Below, piece after piece: positions 27,817 through 41,877 of a stretch of 64,000 nt of DNA (its first letter is position 1; every line of letters begins with the position of its first letter). Source of the DNA: Staphylococcus schleiferi (GTDB taxonomy: Bacteria; Bacillota; Bacilli; Staphylococcales; Staphylococcaceae); NCBI RefSeq assembly GCF_900458895.1, contig NZ_LR962863.1:682001-746000 (forward strand), written 5' to 3'. The translations under genes and the position numbers were made by a program. The notes under the pieces were generated by a model. It saw nothing but the letters and a program-made list of their open reading frames with translations, had not been told where the DNA came from and did no database searches.

Positions 27817-29151
27817 GTGAGAAATTATTTCCGTTTTGACGAGAATCAAACGAATTATAAACGAGAGATTCTAGGTGGCTTGACGACTTTCTTATCAATG
27901 GCATACATCTTAGCTGTTAACCCACAAGTTTTAAGTTTAGCAGGGGTGGATGGTGTTCCAGCTGATCAAAAAATGGATCAAGGTGCGGTATTCGTTGCGA
28001 CTGCATTAGCAGCATTTGTAGGCTGTTTATTTATGGGACTCATCGCAAAATATCCGATCGCACTTGCACCGGGCATGGGATTGAACGCCTTTTTTGCCTT
28101 TACTGTCGTGTTAACAATGGGGATTCCATGGCAAACAGGTTTAACAGGGGTGTTCTTCTCTGGATTTATTTTTGCGATTTTAACAGCAACTGGATTGCGA
28201 GAAACCATTATTAATGCCATCCCATATGAAATGAAGATGGCAGTGTCGGCAGGGATTGGTCTTTTTATTACCTTTGTAGGATTACAAAGTTCAGGAATTA
28301 TTAAAAATCAAGATGCGACACTTGTAACACTAGGAAAAATCACTGACCCTAACGTTTTACTTGCTATCGTGGGGATTATCGTTACCGTTGTACTTTATGC
28401 AAAGAAAGTGCCAGGCGCAATATTTATTGGTATGGTGGTCACAGCGATTGCTGGTTTAGTGACACAACAAATCGCACCACCGCATGCGATTTTAGGTAAG
28501 GTACCTAGCATTGCACCTACATTTGGTGCTGCTTTTGAATCGTTTCAAGATCCATCACAATTATTTACAATCCAGTTTTTAATTGTCATCCTGACATTTT
28601 TATTTATTGATTTCTTTGATACTGCGGGAACGATTGTTGCCGTCGCTTCACAAGCAGGTATCATGAAAGATAACAAGTTACCTCGTGCAGGGAGAGCACT
28701 ATTTTCAGACTCACTTGCGACGATGACAGGTGCTATTTTTGGTACAACAACGACGACTTCTTATATTGAATCGACATCAGGCGTAGCAGTAGGGGCTCGA
28801 ACAGGTTTTGCAAGTATTGTAACAGGTTTTTGTTTCCTTCTTGCATTATTCTTTAACCCGCTAATGGCTGTAGTCACACCAGCAGTAACGACACCTGCAC
28901 TCGTTGTTGTAGGGGTATTGATGGCATCAAGTCTAGCGGAAATTAGTTGGAAACGATTTGAAGTTGCAGTGCCAGCTTTCGTCACAATTATTATGATGCC
29001 TTTATCTTATTCTATTGCGACAGGGATTGCGTGTGGCTTCATTTTCTATCCTATTACAATGTTATTAACAAAACGTCATAAAGAAGTCCATCCTATTATG
29101 TATGGTTTGTTGGTTATCTTCATTCTATATTTCGTATTTGTTCATGGATAA
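27817..29151 (+). CDS. pbuG: NCS2-family purine permease (PbuG type)
   Basis: 444-residue multi-pass importer of the AzgA/PbuG branch, expected to take up guanine, hypoxanthine or adenine with protons. Signatures include GGLTTFLSMAYILAVNPQ at the N-terminus, APGMGLNAFFAFTVV and DFFDTAGTIVAVASQAG. GTG start with AAAGGAG at ideal distance. The upstream 118 bases are too short and lack the conserved core for a purine riboswitch. A strong terminator follows. Confidence 0.9.
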   Translation: MRNYFRFDENQTNYKREILGGLTTFLSMAYILAVNPQVLSLAGVDGVPADQKMDQGAVFVATALAAFVGCLFMGLIAKYPIALAPGMGLNAFFAFTVVLTMGIPWQTGLTGVFFSGFIFAILTATGLRETIINAIPYEMKMAVSAGIGLFITFVGLQSSGIIKNQDATLVTLGKITDPNVLLAIVGIIVTVVLYAKKVPGAIFIGMVVTAIAGLVTQQIAPPHAILGKVPSIAPTFGAAFESFQDPSQLFTIQFLIVILTFLFIDFFDTAGTIVAVASQAGIMKDNKLPRAGRALFSDSLATMTGAIFGTTTTTSYIESTSGVAVGARTGFASIVTGFCFLLALFFNPLMAVVTPAVTTPALVVVGVLMASSLAEISWKRFEVAVPAFVTIIMMPLSYSIATGIACGFIFYPITMLLTKRHKEVHPIMYGLLVIFILYFVFVHG

Positions 29152-29169
29152 ACTTATATATAAACATAT

Positions 29170-29227
29170 AAAAAAGAAGTTAGAACGAACAGGCGTTGAC
29201 TTGTTCATGTATCTAACTTCTTTTTTT
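29170..29227. terminator. Bidirectional terminator after pbuG
   Basis: AAAAAAGAAGTTAGA / TCTAACTTCTTTTTT (29170-29184 with 29212-29226), perfect, with inner GAACAG/CTTGTTC pairing. Confidence 0.93.
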
Positions 29228-29304
29228 AGGTTTTATTTTTAAAGTATGCAACTAATCATTGAACAGTTATAAATATGCTTACATACTTCAAATAATGACT
29301 TAGC

Positions 29305-29703
29305 TTACTTATTGTGTTGTGTTTTATTTTGATCTTCATCTGTGTAAATCACAGTAGCTTTAGCGTTACGAATATACACTGGAGAGACTAATACTATCAT
29401 AAGAAAAAAGATAAGCAAAATTAACATAATCCAGTGTAAAACCATGCCGATGACAGGGATAATAGCGATACCATTCGCTACGATACCAAATGCTGGAATT
29501 AAAAGCATAGGACGTATCGTATTTTGTTGACCAAAGATAAAGATTAAAATCATCACCAAATAAATAAAAGCATTAAAAGCTAATGGCTGCCAGCCTAAAG
29601 CTAATACATACCAGCCTCCAAAAAATGGGAAACCAGCAATGAATTCAGAAACTAAAGCAATCAGCGCAAGAATAATTAAGGCTGTTTTAGAATTTTTAGT
29701 CAC
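29305..29703 (-). CDS. Small multi-pass membrane protein, unknown function
   Basis: 132 residues with four or five hydrophobic segments and a charged C-terminal tail (YTDEDQNKTQHNK). The second GTG (29703) is chosen because AGGAGGTG lies six bases before it; the upstream GTG overlaps that site. It sits between pbuG and the ribosomal cluster, on the opposite strand. The family is not one I can name. Confidence 0.75.
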   Translation of the reverse strand: MTKNSKTALIILALIALVSEFIAGFPFFGGWYVLALGWQPLAFNAFIYLVMILIFIFGQQNTIRPMLLIPAFGIVANGIAIIPVIGMVLHWIMLILLIFFLMIVLVSPVYIRNAKATVIYTDEDQNKTQHNK

Positions 29704-30005
29704 TCGATTCACCTCCTATCTTCAAAAAGAAGTGACAAATCTGGCTCACTCATCAAATAAAAAAATTTAAGCTTAAGCATTTTACATACACTGCACGAGT
29801 GATTCACCAGAAATAATAACTACATTTAAAAATGATGATCTATCAGCGACAATCATTTTCTTCTATTATAAACTGTAATCCAAAGACTCACAAAAACTAT
29901 CTCTATGATAACGAAAAAAATTCTTTGAAACTATTGAACTTAAGCCGTATTTCAAGTAAAATAACATGGTATGTGAATTAGACATAAAAAACTTTAGGGA
30001 AATGG
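29704..30005. other. Intergenic region upstream of the S10 operon
   Basis: About 300 AT-rich bases between the divergent membrane protein gene and the ribosomal promoter. No ORF, repeat or strong hairpin seen. It presumably contains the promoter for the membrane protein gene. Confidence 0.5.
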
Positions 30006-30034
30006 TTGCCAAGTCAATGGTTTTCATGTATCAT
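30006..30034 (+). promoter_or_regulatory. Predicted promoter of the S10 ribosomal operon
   Basis: TTGCCA (30006-30011), 17-base spacer, TATCAT (30029-30034). It lies about 135 bases upstream of rpsJ, leaving a leader of roughly 128 bases. Confidence 0.55.
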
Positions 30035-30040
30035 GTCTAA

Positions 30041-30477
<437 letters not shown>

Positions 30478-30504
30478 TAGAAAATTTTAGGAGGTGGACT
30501 TTCG

Positions 30505-31164
30505 ATGACCAAAGGAATCTTAGGAAGAAAAATTGGGATGACTCAAGTATTCGGTGAAAACGGCGACTTAATCCCAGTAACTGTAGTAGAAGCAAAAGAA
30601 AACGTAGTATTACAAAAGAAAACCGTTGAGGTTGACGGTTATAACGCAATCCAAATCGGTTTTGAAAACAAAGAAGCATACAAAAAAGATAGAAAAACAA
30701 ACAAATATGCGAATAAACCAGCTGAGGGTCACGCTAAAAAAGCTGACACAGCACCTAAGCGCTTCATTCGTGAATTCAGAAACGTTAATGTTGACGAATA
30801 CGAAGTAGGTCAAGAAGTCTCAGTAGATACATTTGAAGTTGGAGACATCATTGATGTAACAGGAACTTCAAAAGGTAAAGGTTTCCAAGGTGCAATCAAA
30901 CGTCATAATCAAGCACGCGGACCAATGTCACACGGTTCACACTTCCATAGAGCACCAGGTTCTATCGGTATGGCTTCAGATGCATCACGTGTATTTAAAG
31001 GGCAAAAATTACCAGGCCGCATGGGTGGTAATACAGTAACTGTTCAAAACTTAGAAGTTGTTCAAGTCGATACGGAAAACAACGTAATTTTAGTTAAAGG
31101 TAACGTACCTGGTCCTAAAAAAGGTTTTGTTCAAATCCAATCAGCAATTAAAGCTAATAAATAA
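30505..31164 (+). CDS. rplC: 50S ribosomal protein L3
   Basis: Early 50S assembly protein whose loop reaches the peptidyl transferase centre. The conserved [17 protein letters not shown] loop is intact, as are [14 protein letters not shown] at the start and [16 protein letters not shown] near the end. 219 residues. GGAGGTGG precedes the ATG; 27 bases after rpsJ. Confidence 0.98.
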   Translation: MTKGILGRKIGMTQVFGENGDLIPVTVVEAKENVVLQKKTVEVDGYNAIQIGFENKEAYKKDRKTNKYANKPAEGHAKKADTAPKRFIREFRNVNVDEYEVGQEVSVDTFEVGDIIDVTGTSKGKGFQGAIKRHNQARGPMSHGSHFHRAPGSIGMASDASRVFKGQKLPGRMGGNTVTVQNLEVVQVDTENNVILVKGNVPGPKKGFVQIQSAIKANK

Positions 31165-31190
31165 ATCGTAGCGAAAGGAGGAAATGCATA

Positions 31191-31814
31191 ATGGCAAATT
31201 ATGATGTATTCAAAGTTGATGGTTCAAAAGCAGGTTCAGTAGAACTTAGCGATGCAGTATTTGCAATCGAACCTAATAATGAAGTTTTATTTGAAGCAAT
31301 TAACTTACAACGTGCTTCATTACGTCAAGGTACACATGCGGTAAAAAACCGCTCAGCAGTACGTGGCGGTGGACGTAAACCATGGAGACAAAAAGGTACA
31401 GGACGTGCGCGTCAAGGTACAATTCGTGCTCCTCAATGGCGTGGTGGTGGTGTCGTATTCGGTCCAACACCGAGAAGCTACGCATACAAAATGCCTAAGA
31501 AAATGCGTCGTTTAGCATTACGTTCTGCAATTTCTTACAAAGTTAAAGAAAATGAATTCAAAATTGTGGACAGCTTTAACTTAGAAGCACCGGAAACAAA
31601 AGAATTCAAAACAACTTTAACAAATTTAGAGCTACCTAAAAAAGTGTTGGTTGTAACAGTTGGAGAAGATGTGAATGTTGAATTATCAGCACGTAACATT
31701 CCTGGCGTACAAATCACAACACCAGAAGGTTTAAATGTTTTAGATTTAACACACGCTGATAGCGTATTAATCACTCAAGAAGCAGCTAAAAAAGTTGAGG
31801 AGGTGCTCGGATAA
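31191..31814 (+). CDS. rplD: 50S ribosomal protein L4
   Basis: 207 residues. The extended loop that lines the nascent-chain exit tunnel is visible as [19 protein letters not shown], where macrolide-resistance changes usually map; no obvious deviation is seen. Its stop overlaps the rplW start. Confidence 0.98.
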   Translation: MANYDVFKVDGSKAGSVELSDAVFAIEPNNEVLFEAINLQRASLRQGTHAVKNRSAVRGGGRKPWRQKGTGRARQGTIRAPQWRGGGVVFGPTPRSYAYKMPKKMRRLALRSAISYKVKENEFKIVDSFNLEAPETKEFKTTLTNLELPKKVLVVTVGEDVNVELSARNIPGVQITTPEGLNVLDLTHADSVLITQEAAKKVEEVLG

Positions 31815-32089
31815 TGGAAGCTAGAGATATTCTAAAGCGCCCCGTAATCACTGAGAAATCATCTGCAGCAATGGCTGAAGATAAATATACTTTTGATGTA
31901 GATGTTCGTGCGAACAAAACTCAAGTTAAAAAAGCAGTAGAAGAAATCTTTGAAGTTAAAGTTGCAAATGTTAACATCATCAACTATAAACCAAAGAAAA
32001 AACGTATGGGCCGTTACCAAGGCTATACAAACAAACGCCGTAAAGCGATTGTGACACTTAAAGAAGGTCAAATCGACTTATTCAACTAA
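31814..32089 (+). CDS. rplW: 50S ribosomal protein L23
   Basis: 91 residues; docking site for trigger factor and the signal recognition particle at the tunnel exit. Conserved [12 protein letters not shown] and [17 protein letters not shown] are present. Start overlaps the rplD stop (TAATGG), implying translational coupling. Confidence 0.98.
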   Translation: MEARDILKRPVITEKSSAAMAEDKYTFDVDVRANKTQVKKAVEEIFEVKVANVNIINYKPKKKRMGRYQGYTNKRRKAIVTLKEGQIDLFN

Positions 32090-32117
32090 AAACATACCAA
32101 TAAGGAGGTAAGCGACA

Positions 32118-32918
32118 ATGGCACTTAAACATTATAAGCCAATTACTAATGGTCGTCGTAATATGACTACATTAGATTTTGCTGAGATCACAAAATCTGA
32201 ACCCGAAAAGTCATTATTACAACCGCTACCGAAAAAAGCGGGTCGTAACAACCAAGGTAAATTGACAGTACGTCACCATGGTGGCGGTCACAAACGTCAA
32301 TACCGTGTTATTGATTTCAAACGTAACAAAGATGGAATTCCAGGTAAAGTGGATTCAATCCAATATGATCCAAACAGATCAGCAAACATTGCTTTAATCG
32401 TCTATGCAGATGGTGAAAAACGCTACATTATCGCACCTAAAGGCTTAGAAGTAGGTCAAGTCATTGAAAGTGGTTCAGAAGCTGACATCAAAGTTGGTAA
32501 CGCACTTCAATTAAAAGACATTCCAGTCGGTACAGTTATTCACAATATCGAATTAAAACCAGGACGTGGCGGTCAACTTGCTCGTTCAGCAGGTGCAAGC
32601 GCACAAGTACTTGGTAAAGAAGGTAAATATGTACTTGTAAGACTTCGCTCTGGTGAAGTACGTATGATTCTTTCAACTTGCCGTGCTACAATCGGACAAG
32701 TTGGTAACTTACAACACGAACTTGTTAACGTTGGTAAAGCTGGTAAATCTAGATGGTTAGGTAAACGCCCAACAGTTCGTGGTTCTGTAATGAACCCTAA
32801 CGATCACCCACACGGTGGTGGTGAAGGTCGCGCACCAATCGGTCGTCCATCACCAATGTCACCATGGGGTAAACCTACGCTTGGTAAGAAAACACGTCGT
32901 GGTAAAAAAACGTTCTGA
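32118..32918 (+). CDS. rplB: 50S ribosomal protein L2, C-terminus truncated by a frameshift
   Basis: Core 50S protein required for subunit association and peptidyl transfer. The sequence is normal through [14 protein letters not shown] (residue 264), including the central [16 protein letters not shown] and the [17 protein letters not shown] region. A run of seven A's at 32904-32910 then shifts the frame, giving Thr-Phe and a stop at residue 266. Removing one A restores [13 protein letters not shown] and a stop at 32950-32952, giving exactly 277 residues, as I recall for S. aureus L2. So either the assembly has a homopolymer error or the strain truly lacks the basic tail. Confidence 0.95.
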   Translation: MALKHYKPITNGRRNMTTLDFAEITKSEPEKSLLQPLPKKAGRNNQGKLTVRHHGGGHKRQYRVIDFKRNKDGIPGKVDSIQYDPNRSANIALIVYADGEKRYIIAPKGLEVGQVIESGSEADIKVGNALQLKDIPVGTVIHNIELKPGRGGQLARSAGASAQVLGKEGKYVLVRLRSGEVRMILSTCRATIGQVGNLQHELVNVGKAGKSRWLGKRPTVRGSVMNPNDHPHGGGEGRAPIGRPSPMSPWGKPTLGKKTRRGKKTF

Positions 32919-32967
32919 TAAACTTATCGTACGTGGACGTAAGAGAAAATAAAAATAGCTTATTTGG

Positions 32968-32991
32968 GTGTGCGGCGTAATCGCTGCACGC
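32968..32991 (+). other. Intraoperonic hairpin between rplB and rpsS
   Basis: Ten paired bases (32968-32977 with 32982-32991, two of them G-T) around a TAAT loop, just downstream of the restored rplB stop and upstream of the rpsS ribosome-binding site. It is not followed by a T-run, so it is not a terminator; it may affect mRNA stability or rpsS translation. Confidence 0.5.
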
Positions 32992-33016
32992 ACATAATAA
33001 GAAAGGAGGCGCCACT

Positions 33017-33295
33017 ATGGCTCGTAGTATTAAAAAGGGACCTTTCGTCGATGATCACTTAATGAAAAAAGTGGAAGCTCAAGGCGATAGCGAGAAAAAG
33101 CAAGTAATTAAAACATGGTCACGTCGTTCAACAATTTTCCCAAACTTTATTGGGCACACATTTGCTGTATACGATGGACGTAAACATGTACCTGTATATG
33201 TAACTGAAGATATGGTTGGACACAAATTAGGTGAATTTGCTCCAACACGTACATTCAAAGGACATGCTGCAGACGATAAGAAAACAAGAAGATAA
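33017..33295 (+). CDS. rpsS: 30S ribosomal protein S19
   Basis: 92 residues; part of the 30S head near the A site. Diagnostic [35 protein letters not shown] and [20 protein letters not shown] precedes the ATG. Confidence 0.98.
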   Translation: MARSIKKGPFVDDHLMKKVEAQGDSEKKQVIKTWSRRSTIFPNFIGHTFAVYDGRKHVPVYVTEDMVGHKLGEFAPTRTFKGHAADDKKTRR

Positions 33296-33327
33296 GCAAT
33301 CTTTAATGAGTAGAGGAGGAAAAACGA

Positions 33328-33681
33328 ATGGAAGCAAAAGCGGTTGCTAGAACGATCAGAATCGCACCTCGTAAAGTAAGATTAGTATTAGACCTAATCC
33401 GAGGAAAAGATGTTAGAGAAGCAGTAGCGATTTTAAAATTAACAAACAAAGCTTCTTCTCCAGTAGTAGAAAAATTATTAATGTCCGCTTTAGCTAATGC
33501 AGAGCACAACTATGGCATGAACACAGATGAATTAGTTGTTAAAGAAGCATATGCTAACGAAGGACCAACATTAAAACGTTTCCGTCCACGTGCGCAAGGA
33601 CGTGCAAGCGCAATTAACAAAAGAACAAGCCACATCACAATCGTAGTGAGTGATGGTAAAGAGGAAGCTCAAGAAGCTTAA
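33328..33681 (+). CDS. rplV: 50S ribosomal protein L22
   Basis: 117 residues. The C-terminal hairpin that lines the exit tunnel ([22 protein letters not shown]) is intact. AGAGGAGG precedes the ATG. Confidence 0.98.
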   Translation: MEAKAVARTIRIAPRKVRLVLDLIRGKDVREAVAILKLTNKASSPVVEKLLMSALANAEHNYGMNTDELVVKEAYANEGPTLKRFRPRAQGRASAINKRTSHITIVVSDGKEEAQEA

Positions 33682-33704
33682 TCAAATATTAAGGAGGGAA
33701 TACC

Positions 33705-34358
33705 GTGGGTCAAAAAATTAATCCAATCGGTCTTCGTGTTGGTATTATCCGTGACTGGGAAGCGAAATGGTTCGCAGAGAAAGATTTCGCATCACTTTTA
33801 CATGAAGATTTAAAAATTCGTAAATTTATTGATAACGCATTAAAAGACGCTTCAGTATCTCACGTTGAGATTGAGCGTGCTGCTAACCGCATTAACATCG
33901 CAATTCATACTGGTAAACCAGGTATGGTTATCGGTAAAGGCGGTTCTGAAATCGAAAAACTTCGTAACAAATTAAATCAATTAACTGATAAAAAAGTTCA
34001 CATCAACGTTATTGAAATCAAGAAAGTTGATCTTGATGCACGTTTAGTTGCTGAAAACATTGCACGTCAATTAGAAAACCGTGCTTCATTCCGTCGTGTT
34101 CAAAAACAAGCTATCGGAAGAGCAATGAAATTAGGTGCTAAAGGTATCAAAACTCAAGTTTCAGGTCGTTTAGGCGGTGCAGACATCGCACGTGCTGAAC
34201 AATACTCAGAAGGAACTGTACCACTTCATACTTTACGTGCAGACATCGATTATGCACATGCAGAAGCTGACACAACTTATGGTAAGTTAGGTGTTAAAGT
34301 ATGGATTTATCGTGGTGAAGTTCTTCCTACTAAGAAAAATAGTGAAGGAGGAAAATAA
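33705..34358 (+). CDS. rpsC: 30S ribosomal protein S3
   Basis: 217 residues; mRNA-entry protein with a KH domain ([15 protein letters not shown]). GTG start after AAGGAGGG. Begins [18 protein letters not shown]. Confidence 0.98.
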   Translation: MGQKINPIGLRVGIIRDWEAKWFAEKDFASLLHEDLKIRKFIDNALKDASVSHVEIERAANRINIAIHTGKPGMVIGKGGSEIEKLRNKLNQLTDKKVHINVIEIKKVDLDARLVAENIARQLENRASFRRVQKQAIGRAMKLGAKGIKTQVSGRLGGADIARAEQYSEGTVPLHTLRADIDYAHAEADTTYGKLGVKVWIYRGEVLPTKKNSEGGK

Positions 34359-34360
34359 TT

Positions 34361-34795
34361 ATGTTACTACCAAAGCGTGTAAAATATCGTCGTCAACATC
34401 GTCCTGACACTAAAGGTCGTTCAAAAGGCGGTAACTTTGTAACATTCGGTGAGTTTGGTCTTCAAGCAACAACAACTTCATGGATCACATCTCGTCAAAT
34501 CGAATCAGCTCGTATTGCTATGACACGTTACATGAAACGTGGCGGGAAAGTTTGGATTAAAATCTTCCCTCACACTCCATATACACAAAAACCTTTAGAA
34601 GTACGTATGGGTGCTGGTAAAGGTGCGGTTGAAGGCTGGATCGCAGTAGTAAAACCAGGTAGAATTTTATTTGAAGTTGCAGGCGTATCTGAAGAAGTTG
34701 CGCGTGAAGCATTACGTTTAGCGAGTCACAAACTTCCAGTTAAAACGAAGTTTGTAAAACGTGAAGAATTGGGTGGTGAAACAAATGAAAGCTAA
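34361..34795 (+). CDS. rplP: 50S ribosomal protein L16
   Basis: 144 residues; helps place A-site tRNA near the peptidyl transferase centre. Conserved [20 protein letters not shown] and [20 protein letters not shown]. Its 3' end overlaps rpmC by 11 bases. Confidence 0.98.
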   Translation: MLLPKRVKYRRQHRPDTKGRSKGGNFVTFGEFGLQATTTSWITSRQIESARIAMTRYMKRGGKVWIKIFPHTPYTQKPLEVRMGAGKGAVEGWIAVVKPGRILFEVAGVSEEVAREALRLASHKLPVKTKFVKREELGGETNES

Positions 34796-34994
34796 GGAAA
34801 TTAGAGACTTAACCACTTCAGAAATCGAAGAGCAAATCAAATCTTCAAAAGAAGAGCTTTTTAACCTACGCTTTCAATTAGCTACAGGTCAATTAGAAGA
34901 GACGGCACGCATTAAAACAGTAAGAAAAACAATTGCACGTCTAAAAACTGTTGCACGTGAAAGAGAATTAGAACAAGGTAAAGCAAACCAATAA
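34785..34994 (+). CDS. rpmC: 50S ribosomal protein L29
   Basis: 69 residues, beginning [18 protein letters not shown]; a two-helix protein at the tunnel exit. The ATG at 34785 is chosen over the longer in-frame start at 34761 because it gives the universal N-terminus. It lies inside the last codons of rplP, with GGTGG just upstream. Confidence 0.97.
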   Translation: MKAKEIRDLTTSEIEEQIKSSKEELFNLRFQLATGQLEETARIKTVRKTIARLKTVARERELEQGKANQ

Positions 34995-35018
34995 TGATTG
35001 AAAGAGGAGGTTACTAAA

Positions 35019-35682
<664 letters not shown>

Positions 35683-35724
35683 TTAATCGTAAATAATAAT
35701 CATAAATCTTAAGGAGGTGCCCAC

Positions 35725-36042
35725 ATGCATATCAAAAAAGGTGACAACGTAATCGTTATCGCAGGTAAAGACAAAGGTAAAACTGGTAAAGTTGTAGCAA
35801 CTGAACCTAAAAAAGACCGTGTCGTTGTGGAAGGTGTAAACATCGTTAAAAAACACCAAAAACCAACTCAATTTAATCCTGAAGGTGGAATCTTAGAAAC
35901 TGAAGCAGCAATTCACGTTTCTAATGTACAAATATTAGACCCTAAAACAAACGAACCAACTCGTGTTGGATACAAATTTGTTGATGGTAAAAAAGTAAGA
36001 ATCGCTAAAAAATCTGGCGAAGAAATCAAGTCTAATTCATAA
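35725..36042 (+). CDS. rplX: 50S ribosomal protein L24
   Basis: 105 residues; assembly initiator near the tunnel exit. KOW motif [19 protein letters not shown] at the N-terminus and [15 protein letters not shown] in the middle. AAGGAGGTG precedes the ATG. Confidence 0.98.
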   Translation: MHIKKGDNVIVIAGKDKGKTGKVVATEPKKDRVVVEGVNIVKKHQKPTQFNPEGGILETEAAIHVSNVQILDPKTNEPTRVGYKFVDGKKVRIAKKSGEEIKSNS

Positions 36043-36063
36043 TAGTTGAAAGGAGGATCCACT

Positions 36064-36603
36064 TTGAACCGTTTAAAAGAAAAATTTAACTCAGAAGTTA
36101 CTGAAAACTTAGTTAAGAAATTTAACTACAGTTCAGTAATGGAAGTACCAAAAATCGAAAAGATCGTTGTGAACATGGGTGTTGGTGACGCAGTACAAAA
36201 CTCAAAAGTTTTAGATAACGCTGTTGAGGAATTAACTGCAATCACTGGTCAAAAACCATTAATCACTAAAGCGAAAAAATCAGTTGCAACATTCCGTTTA
36301 CGTGAAGGTATGCCAATCGGTGCAAAAGTAACTTTACGTGGCGAAAGAATGTATGAATTCCTAGATAAATTAATCTCAGTATCACTTCCACGTGTACGTG
36401 ACTTCCGTGGTGTTTCTAAAAACGCATTTGACGGTCGCGGTAACTACACTCTAGGTGTTAAAGAACAATTAATCTTCCCTGAGATTGACTACGATAAAGT
36501 ATCAAAAGTACGTGGTATGGATATCGTTATCGTTACAACTGCTAATACAGACGAAGAAGCGCGCGAATTATTAACGCAATTCGGTATGCCGTTTCAAAAA
36601 TAA
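36064..36603 (+). CDS. rplE: 50S ribosomal protein L5
   Basis: 179 residues; binds 5S rRNA in the central protuberance. The TTG at 36064 is chosen because AAAGGAGG precedes it and it yields [12 protein letters not shown]; the ATG-like extension at 36046 translates the ribosome-binding site. Conserved [21 protein letters not shown] and [11 protein letters not shown]. Confidence 0.97.
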   Translation: MNRLKEKFNSEVTENLVKKFNYSSVMEVPKIEKIVVNMGVGDAVQNSKVLDNAVEELTAITGQKPLITKAKKSVATFRLREGMPIGAKVTLRGERMYEFLDKLISVSLPRVRDFRGVSKNAFDGRGNYTLGVKEQLIFPEIDYDKVSKVRGMDIVIVTTANTDEEARELLTQFGMPFQK

Positions 36604-36624
36604 TTTCTGAAGGAGGCGAATTAA

Positions 36625-36810
36625 ATGGCTAAAAAATCAATGGTTGCTAAACAACAACGTGAACAAAAGTTCCAAGTTCGTGAATATACACGTTGTGAAC
36701 AATGTGGTCGTCCACATTCTGTATTTCGTAAATTTAAACTTTGCCGTATTTGTTTCCGTGAATTAGCTTACAAAGGTCAAATTCCTGGCGTACGTAAAGC
36801 TAGCTGGTAA
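36625..36810 (+). CDS. rpsN: 30S ribosomal protein S14, zinc-binding type
   Basis: 61-residue zinc form of S14, with [20 protein letters not shown] supplying two Cys-x2-Cys pairs. Zinc-containing and zinc-free S14 paralogues are commonly exchanged under zinc limitation; the zinc-free form is not in this window. GGAGGCG precedes the ATG. Confidence 0.97.
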   Translation: MAKKSMVAKQQREQKFQVREYTRCEQCGRPHSVFRKFKLCRICFRELAYKGQIPGVRKASW

Positions 36811-36841
36811 AAATTTAACTCTTGAAAGGAGGCAACAAACT

Positions 36842-37240
36842 ATGACATTGTCAGATCCAATTGCAGATATGCTTACTCGTGTAAGAAACGCAAACATGGT
36901 GCGTCACGAAAAATTAGAATTACCTGCATCAAATATTAAAAAAGAAATTGCTGAAATCCTTAAAAACGAAGGTTTCATCAAAAATGTAGAATATATCGAA
37001 GATGATAAACAAGGTGTTATCCGTTTATTCTTAAAATATGGTTCAAACAACGAGCGTGTTATTACAGGCTTAAAACGTATTTCTAAACCTGGTTTACGTG
37101 TATATGCGAAAGCAAACGAAGTACCTAAAGTATTAAACGGTTTAGGTATCGCATTAGTTTCTACTTCTGAAGGTGTAATCACTGATAAAGAAGCAAGAAA
37201 ACGTAATGTTGGTGGAGAAGTATTAGCATACATTTGGTAA
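36842..37240 (+). CDS. rpsH: 30S ribosomal protein S8
   Basis: 132 residues; central 16S organiser and, in enterobacteria, the translational repressor of the spc operon. Begins [18 protein letters not shown] and ends with the conserved [25 protein letters not shown] precedes the ATG. Confidence 0.98.
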   Translation: MTLSDPIADMLTRVRNANMVRHEKLELPASNIKKEIAEILKNEGFIKNVEYIEDDKQGVIRLFLKYGSNNERVITGLKRISKPGLRVYAKANEVPKVLNGLGIALVSTSEGVITDKEARKRNVGGEVLAYIW

Positions 37241-37268
37241 GATATAATAAATAAGGAGGTGCCATAGC

Positions 37269-37805
37269 ATGAGCCGTGTTGGTAAAAAAATTATCGAAAT
37301 CCCTAGCGACGTTACTGTAACTATCGAAGGTAATACAGTTTCAGTTAAAGGGCCTAAAGGTGAATTATCACGAACTTTAAATGAAGAAATGACTTACAAA
37401 CAAGAAGAAAACACACTTGAAGTTGTTAGACCATCAGATTCTAAAGAACACAGAACTGTTCATGGTACAACTCGTGCGTTAATCAATAACATGGTACAAG
37501 GTGTATCTAAAGGATACGAAAAATCACTTGAACTTATCGGTGTAGGTTACCGTGCTCAAGTACAAGGTAAAAATCTTGTATTAAACGTTGGTTACTCTCA
37601 CCCAGTTGAAATCGAAGCTGCTGAAGGCATTACTTTCTCAGTAGATAAAAACACAACTGTTAAGGTTGAAGGTATCGATAAAGAATTAGTAGGTGCAACA
37701 GCATCTAAAATTCGTGACGTTCGTCCACCAGAACCTTATAAAGGTAAAGGTATTCGTTACCAAGGCGAATATGTTCGTCGTAAAGAAGGTAAAACTGGTA
37801 AATAA
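37269..37805 (+). CDS. rplF: 50S ribosomal protein L6
   Basis: 178 residues; two related alpha/beta domains near the factor-binding site. Conserved [29 protein letters not shown] and [24 protein letters not shown] precedes the ATG. Confidence 0.98.
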   Translation: MSRVGKKIIEIPSDVTVTIEGNTVSVKGPKGELSRTLNEEMTYKQEENTLEVVRPSDSKEHRTVHGTTRALINNMVQGVSKGYEKSLELIGVGYRAQVQGKNLVLNVGYSHPVEIEAAEGITFSVDKNTTVKVEGIDKELVGATASKIRDVRPPEPYKGKGIRYQGEYVRRKEGKTGK

Positions 37806-37835
37806 TAAATAAACTCTACAGAAAGGAGTATTGAC

Positions 37836-38195
37836 ATGATCAGCAAAATTGATAAAAACAAAGTACGTTTAAAAAGACATGCACGCGTTCGTACGAAATT
37901 GTCAGGTACTAGCGAAAAGCCACGTCTAAACGTATATCGTTCAAACAAACACATCTATGCACAAATCATTGATGATACTAAAGGCGTAACTTTAACACAA
38001 GCTTCTACTAAAGACGTTGATGCAGACGCTTCAGCTACAAAAGTTGAATTAGCATCTAAAGTCGGTGAAGCAATTGCTAAAAAAGCAAGCGAAAAAGGAA
38101 TCGAAGCAGTTGTATTTGATCGTGGAGGATACTTATTCCACGGCCGTGTGAAAGCATTAGCAGATGCAGCTCGTGAAAATGGACTTCAATTTTAA
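37836..38195 (+). CDS. rplR: 50S ribosomal protein L18
   Basis: 119 residues; 5S rRNA-binding partner of L5. Conserved [20 protein letters not shown] and [27 protein letters not shown] precedes the ATG. Confidence 0.98.
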   Translation: MISKIDKNKVRLKRHARVRTKLSGTSEKPRLNVYRSNKHIYAQIIDDTKGVTLTQASTKDVDADASATKVELASKVGEAIAKKASEKGIEAVVFDRGGYLFHGRVKALADAARENGLQF

Positions 38196-38218
38196 TTTAA
38201 AAGGAGGGACAATATATA

Positions 38219-38719
38219 ATGGCTCGTAGAGAAGAAGAAGTTAAAGAATTTGAAGAACGCGTAGTTACGATTAACCGTGTTGCTAAAGTAGTAAAAGGTG
38301 GTCGTCGTTTCCGTTTTACTGCACTTGTAGTAGTAGGTGACAAAAATGGCCGCGTTGGATTCGGTACTGGTAAAGCACAAGAGGTACCTGAAGCAATCAA
38401 AAAAGCAGTTGAAGCAGCGAAGAAAAATCTTATCACTGTAACTCGTGTTGATGGTACAACACCACACACAATTACTGGACGTTTTGGTTCAGGAAGTGTT
38501 TTAATGAAACCAGCAGCACCTGGTACTGGTGTTATCGCAGGTGGCCCAGTTCGTGCCGTATTAGAACTTGCAGGTATTACTGACATTTTAAGTAAATCTT
38601 TAGGTTCAAACACACCAATCAACATGGTGCGCGCAACAATTGATGGTTTACAAAACTTAAAAAATGCTGAAGATGTTGCCCGTTTACGTGGTAAATCAGT
38701 AGAAGAATTATATAATTAA
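38219..38719 (+). CDS. rpsE: 30S ribosomal protein S5
   Basis: 166 residues; double-stranded RNA-binding N-terminal domain important for decoding accuracy. Conserved [20 protein letters not shown] (spectinomycin region) and [25 protein letters not shown] precedes the ATG. Confidence 0.98.
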   Translation: MARREEEVKEFEERVVTINRVAKVVKGGRRFRFTALVVVGDKNGRVGFGTGKAQEVPEAIKKAVEAAKKNLITVTRVDGTTPHTITGRFGSGSVLMKPAAPGTGVIAGGPVRAVLELAGITDILSKSLGSNTPINMVRATIDGLQNLKNAEDVARLRGKSVEELYN

Positions 38720-38735
38720 GGAGGGAAACATTTAA

Positions 38736-38915
38736 ATGGCTAAAATACAAATCACCCTCACTCGAAGCGTTATCGGGCGTCCAGAAACACAACGTAAAAC
38801 AGTTAAAGCTTTAGGTCTTAACAAGATCCATTCTTCTGTTATCGTTGAGGACAACCCAGCAATTCGTGGACAAATCAACAAAGTAAGTCACTTAGTATCA
38901 GTAGAAGAAAAATAA
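38736..38915 (+). CDS. rpmD: 50S ribosomal protein L30
   Basis: 59 residues, a small gene in the gap between rpsE and rplO. The product begins [20 protein letters not shown] and ends LVSVEEK, the normal L30. AAGGAGGG lies upstream. Confidence 0.96.
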   Translation: MAKIQITLTRSVIGRPETQRKTVKALGLNKIHSSVIVEDNPAIRGQINKVSHLVSVEEK

Positions 38916-38931
38916 TTAAGGAGGTGCCAAA

Positions 38932-39371
38932 ATGAAATTACATGAATTAAAACCATCAGAAGGCTCACGTAAAGTACGTAACCGTGTAGGTCGTGGTGCG
39001 GCTACAGGTAACGGTAAAACGAGTGGTCGTGGTCAAAAAGGTCAAAAAGCACGTTCAGGTGGTGGCGTAAGACCAGGTTTCGAAGGTGGTCAATTACCAT
39101 TATTCCGTCGTATTCCTAAACGTGGTTTCACAAACATTAATCGTAAAGAATATGCTATCGTTAACTTAGACCAACTTAACAAATTTGAAGATGGTACTGA
39201 GGTAACACCTGAATTATTAATCGAAACAGGCGTAGTTAAAAGTGAAAAATCTGGCATTAAAGTTTTAGGTAATGGTTCATTAGAAAAGAAATTATCTGTC
39301 AAAGCGCATAAATTCTCAGCATCAGCTAAGGACGCTATTGAAGCGAAAGGCGGAGCACACGAGGTGATCTA

Positions 39372-39372
<1 letters not shown>
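38932..39372 (+). CDS. rplO: 50S ribosomal protein L15
   Basis: 146 residues; late-assembling protein with a glycine-rich N-terminal extension ([20 protein letters not shown]). AAGGAGGTG precedes the ATG; stop overlaps the secY start by one base. Confidence 0.98.
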
Positions 39373-41332
<1,960 letters not shown>

Positions 41333-41335
41333 TAG

Positions 41336-41366
41336 CGACTTGGTTATCACTTCTTAAGTCGTTATC
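41336..41366 (+). terminator. Weak hairpin between adk and infA
   Basis: GCGACTT / AAGTCGT arms around about 13 bases, then TATCTTTAG. It may attenuate or end transcription before infA; the remaining 120 bases up to infA show no promoter I could place with confidence. Confidence 0.35.
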
Positions 41367-41490
41367 TTTAGTATCATAAATGTATTTGATTGTGATAAGG
41401 CTTTATAACGATATTTTGAAAGTGAAACGAGCCAAGCGATTATTGAGTTAATATTCAACATCCTTAGAACAAAAAGGAGGCGTTATTCCA

Positions 41491-41854
<364 letters not shown>

Positions 41855-41877
41855 TTAAAAGAGAGGTGTAAAATATA

